Program-made: the position numbers and the translations under genes
Notes under the pieces: model-generated
Database searches by the model: none
The model's input: only the letters and a program-made list of their open reading frames with translations
Told to the model about the DNA's origin: nothing
Part shown: one piece after another, positions 62,021-64,000 of the stretch
Layout: every line of letters begins with the position of its first letter
How positions within the stretch are numbered: the first letter of the stretch is position 1
From: Bacteroidia bacterium
GTDB lineage: Bacteria; Bacteroidota; Bacteroidia; Flavobacteriales_D; Cryomorphaceae
Assembly: GCA_030427905.1 (NCBI GenBank)
Contig: JAUICL010000001.1
Location: 186,001 to 250,000 of the forward strand
Direction of reading: 5' to 3'
Length of the DNA stretch: 64,000 bases

Positions 62021-62608
62021 CTAACGGCGATTTAGCAACTCAGCCACGTATTTCCCAATAATATCAAATTCGATATTCACCTGATCACCGGGGGTAACTT
62101 GGCCTAGGTTGGTATGTTCGTAGGTATATGGAATGATCGCGACGGAAAAGCCCGAAGGAGAACTATCGACTACGGTAAGGCTGATTCCATTGATGGTCAC
62201 AGATCCTTTCTTGACTGTCAGGTTTGACTCAGATTCGGGATGCTTAAAGTAGAATCGCCAGCTACCGTCTTCCTGTTTCACGTCTTCGCACTCCGCTACC
62301 GTATCTACGTGCCCTTGAACAATATGCCCATCGTAACGACCATTGGCAATCATACATCGCTCCAGATTTACCCGACGCCCTGTTTTCCAGCTTGAAAGGT
62401 TTGTAACATCAAGTGACTCCTTGATGGCGGTAACCCTGTGAACTCCAGGCTCCAAATGAATGACAGTAAGACAAACCCCATCGTGAGCTACGCTCTGGTC
62501 TATTTTCAACTCGTCACTAATATCCGAGGCAATATCAAAGTGAACATTACTTCCTTCTTCTCTCAAGGCAACGATCTCACCTTGACTTTCAATGATTCCA
62601 GTAAACAT
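62021..62608 (-). CDS. ribE: Riboflavin synthase, alpha chain
   Basis: 195 residues made of two lumazine-binding repeats. The first starts MFTGIIESQGEIV and the second includes GHIVQGHVDTVAE and the INGISLTVVD segment. Two molecules of dimethylribityllumazine dismute to riboflavin. It follows a T9SS type B gene by 1 nt, so it is probably expressed from the same transcript although the functions look unrelated. Confidence 0.95.
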   Translation of the reverse strand: MFTGIIESQGEIVALREEGSNVHFDIASDISDELKIDQSVAHDGVCLTVIHLEPGVHRVTAIKESLDVTNLSSWKTGRRVNLERCMIANGRYDGHIVQGHVDTVAECEDVKQEDGSWRFYFKHPESESNLTVKKGSVTINGISLTVVDSSPSGFSVAIIPYTYEHTNLGQVTPGDQVNIEFDIIGKYVAELLNRR

Positions 62609-62609
62609 A

Positions 62610-64000
62610 TTAATCGGTTGGATTACCCCCTTCTACTATCACGGTCACATAGCCTGTGAGCTGGACAGGCTCGATGCCTGAAAGGCGGATTGAATTGACT
62701 GTACAGGTATAGAAATAGACCCCGTCGGTAACGAGTTCTCCCGTTTGCTTATTCCGTGCATCCCATAAGATGTCGGGGTCGGTGGTCTGAAAAACGATAC
62801 TCCCCCAACGGTTCATTATGGTCATATCGATAGACTCCACAGACCTATAAGGGAAGGGGATAAAAAAGTCGTTGCGCCCATCACCGTTTGGTGTTATGAC
62901 ATTGGGAAGGACGTAGTGCGGGCAATTGTCGAAGCACACCACATTGCTCAGTTCACTTTCGTTTTGAACCAACTCACCATCAGGCCATGTATTCAGAGAG
63001 TCGAGCGCTGTAACGGCATAACACCCAGCTATCGAGTTTTCGAATATGAAATCAATAATGGTGCTATGATCACCAACCAGGGTCTCGACCAACTCAAGTT
63101 CTTCATTTTCTGTCGGGGCGTAATAGAGATTATATTCCGTCACGTCATCCGTCTCAGGGCAAGTCAGATTCGGGTTGGTCCATTCCAGATCTACCGTAAA
63201 CAATTCGCAATCGCCATCACCCACGAGTACAGGTGGGCAAGGTGGCGTGCGGTCGTACGGCATAGAACAAATCTCTTGAGAGAAATTGATCAGTGTATCA
63301 TTTTCAAGATCGGTGCCATAAGAGCCATAACTGATCACGTAGTAACAGTAGTCCAATCCATTGACAAGCGAAGTGTCTAAGAAGCTTGGCTCCACTGACG
63401 AATCATAGAATGAATAATCACTTTCTCCGGGGGCGCGTCGATAGATATCGTATCGAAAATTGACCCATGGAATTTCTTCTTCCCACTCCAAAAAGACTTC
63501 ATTATCATTCGGCGTATCGACTAAGAACAACGAAGAAGCTCGATTCGATGTGCTCACCAGAACCCCATTGCTATAAAGCTCTACTGCATAAGTATTGGAT
63601 TGGGTTTCGGTATCGAGTCCAGTCACAGTTCTATCAGCCTCGAGATCTTCAAAATCGGTTACTACTGCCGTCTCATATATCAGCTCATCTGGTACGCCGA
63701 ACCCGTCACCTCGATACAATTTGTACTGATATGGGCCCGAGAAAAAGTCCAAGTCAATATCTTCGGGGCTTCTCCATCGCAATGTATCTACCCCAACAGT
63801 CTCGCTCGTAACTCCAACACTGTTTTTCTTCATAATGGGGATTACAAAGCCCACTTCAGCACAGGCTTCATTACTGGCATAACTTTCGGCTCCGTCGGCA
63901 AAATAAGCGATCACCATATAGCAAACATCCCTCCCGAAGAAAATTTCGACGTCTGTAAAAGAAGTATTGTTCACACCGTTCACATCGGCTATAAACTCAT
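62610..64000 (-). CDS. T9SS type B surface protein, C-terminal part (runs off the window)
   Basis: A partial gene: the frame is open to the right edge, and the apparent GTG start at 63983 is only an internal codon, because sense codons continue beyond it. About 460 residues are visible: fibronectin-III-like modules (FRYDIYRRAPGES, YCYYVISYG, YNLYYAPTENEELELVE) and a type B sorting domain (about the last 90 residues) with NVITPNGDGRNDFF and MNRWGSIVF. It is the third T9SS type B protein in the window. It sits 1 nt upstream of ribE. Confidence 0.88.
   Translation of the reverse strand, partial: EFIADVNGVNNTSFTDVEIFFGRDVCYMVIAYFADGAESYASNEACAEVGFVIPIMKKNSVGVTSETVGVDTLRWRSPEDIDLDFFSGPYQYKLYRGDGFGVPDELIYETAVVTDFEDLEADRTVTGLDTETQSNTYAVELYSNGVLVSTSNRASSLFLVDTPNDNEVFLEWEEEIPWVNFRYDIYRRAPGESDYSFYDSSVEPSFLDTSLVNGLDYCYYVISYGSYGTDLENDTLINFSQEICSMPYDRTPPCPPVLVGDGDCELFTVDLEWTNPNLTCPETDDVTEYNLYYAPTENEELELVETLVGDHSTIIDFIFENSIAGCYAVTALDSLNTWPDGELVQNESELSNVVCFDNCPHYVLPNVITPNGDGRNDFFIPFPYRSVESIDMTIMNRWGSIVFQTTDPDILWDARNKQTGELVTDGVYFYTCTVNSIRLSGIEPVQLTGYVTVIVEGGNPTD

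Noticed and set aside
63981-63983. GTG start of the last surface protein
   Set aside because: Sense codons continue in frame to the window edge, so the gene is truncated by the window rather than starting here.

Overview
This window is chromosomal DNA of a member of the Bacteroidota, most likely a free-living, probably marine member of the Flavobacteriales. The evidence is several TonB-dependent receptors with an N-terminal carboxypeptidase-regulatory domain, proteins with type IX secretion (T9SS) sorting domains of types A and B, the conserved block pdxJ / CBS protein / Omp85-like protein / nadK / DUF6089 / uppS / bamA / ompH / ompH / murI, and the phylum-specific -7 promoter box TAnnTTTG in front of most transcription units. 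I see no rRNA, tRNA, CRISPR array, transposase, integrase or prophage. The DNA reads as a compact core genome, with few accessory pieces: one HNH-type protein, one heptamer repeat tract and one nested inverted repeat.

Layout. 0-6.4 kb: a stand-alone TonB receptor, two small secreted proteins, an M14 carboxypeptidase and an OmpR-type regulator with a degenerate receiver. 6.6-15 kb: a Na/Pi cotransporter divergent from that regulator, a lipoprotein, a LuxE-like acyl ligase, tyrS, an SDR epimerase, DUF4296, dihydroorotase and a polyprenol-phosphate mannosyltransferase-type enzyme. 15-20.5 kb: a 1800-residue T9SS type B surface protein. 20.7-27 kb: a lamin-tail-domain protein, a TonB receptor and a secreted two-HKD phospholipase D-type nuclease, which together look like a DNA-capture locus. 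27-38 kb: the conserved envelope block. 38-41.5 kb: a metal-acquisition operon (HYC_CC_PP protein, TonB receptor, heavy-metal-associated protein). 41.5-50.4 kb: Nfu, DinB, a DUF5723/lipoprotein pair, and two secreted amidohydrolases with partly lost metal sites. 50.5-57.4 kb: a NUMOD4/HNH protein, trpS, gatC, an ECF sigma / anti-sigma / outer-membrane barrel cluster, and lepA. 57.6-64 kb: a small secreted protein with a T9SS type B protein, metF, riboflavin synthase and the end of another T9SS type B protein.

The strongest new signals are regulatory. (1) The ECF sigma operon and the barrel gene beside it carry the same bipartite element, TGTAAC-17 nt-CGTCACA, at nearly the same distance from their start codons. 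This is what an autoregulated ECF promoter should look like. (2) TTAA half-sites recur every 11 bp between the OmpR-type regulator and the Na/Pi transporter. (3) Six of eleven convergent gene pairs overlap by exactly four bases, always the palindrome TTAA or CTAG, so the two stop codons share bases. (4) TAnnTTTG boxes sit 4-8 nt before several start codons, which suggests leaderless or nearly leaderless mRNAs. Three apparent upstream starts fall inside a box and were therefore rejected. Two divergent gene pairs have -7 boxes that face and abut each other.

Coordinates were indexed by hand from the sequence. Family assignments come from recognising motifs and gene order, not from a database search.
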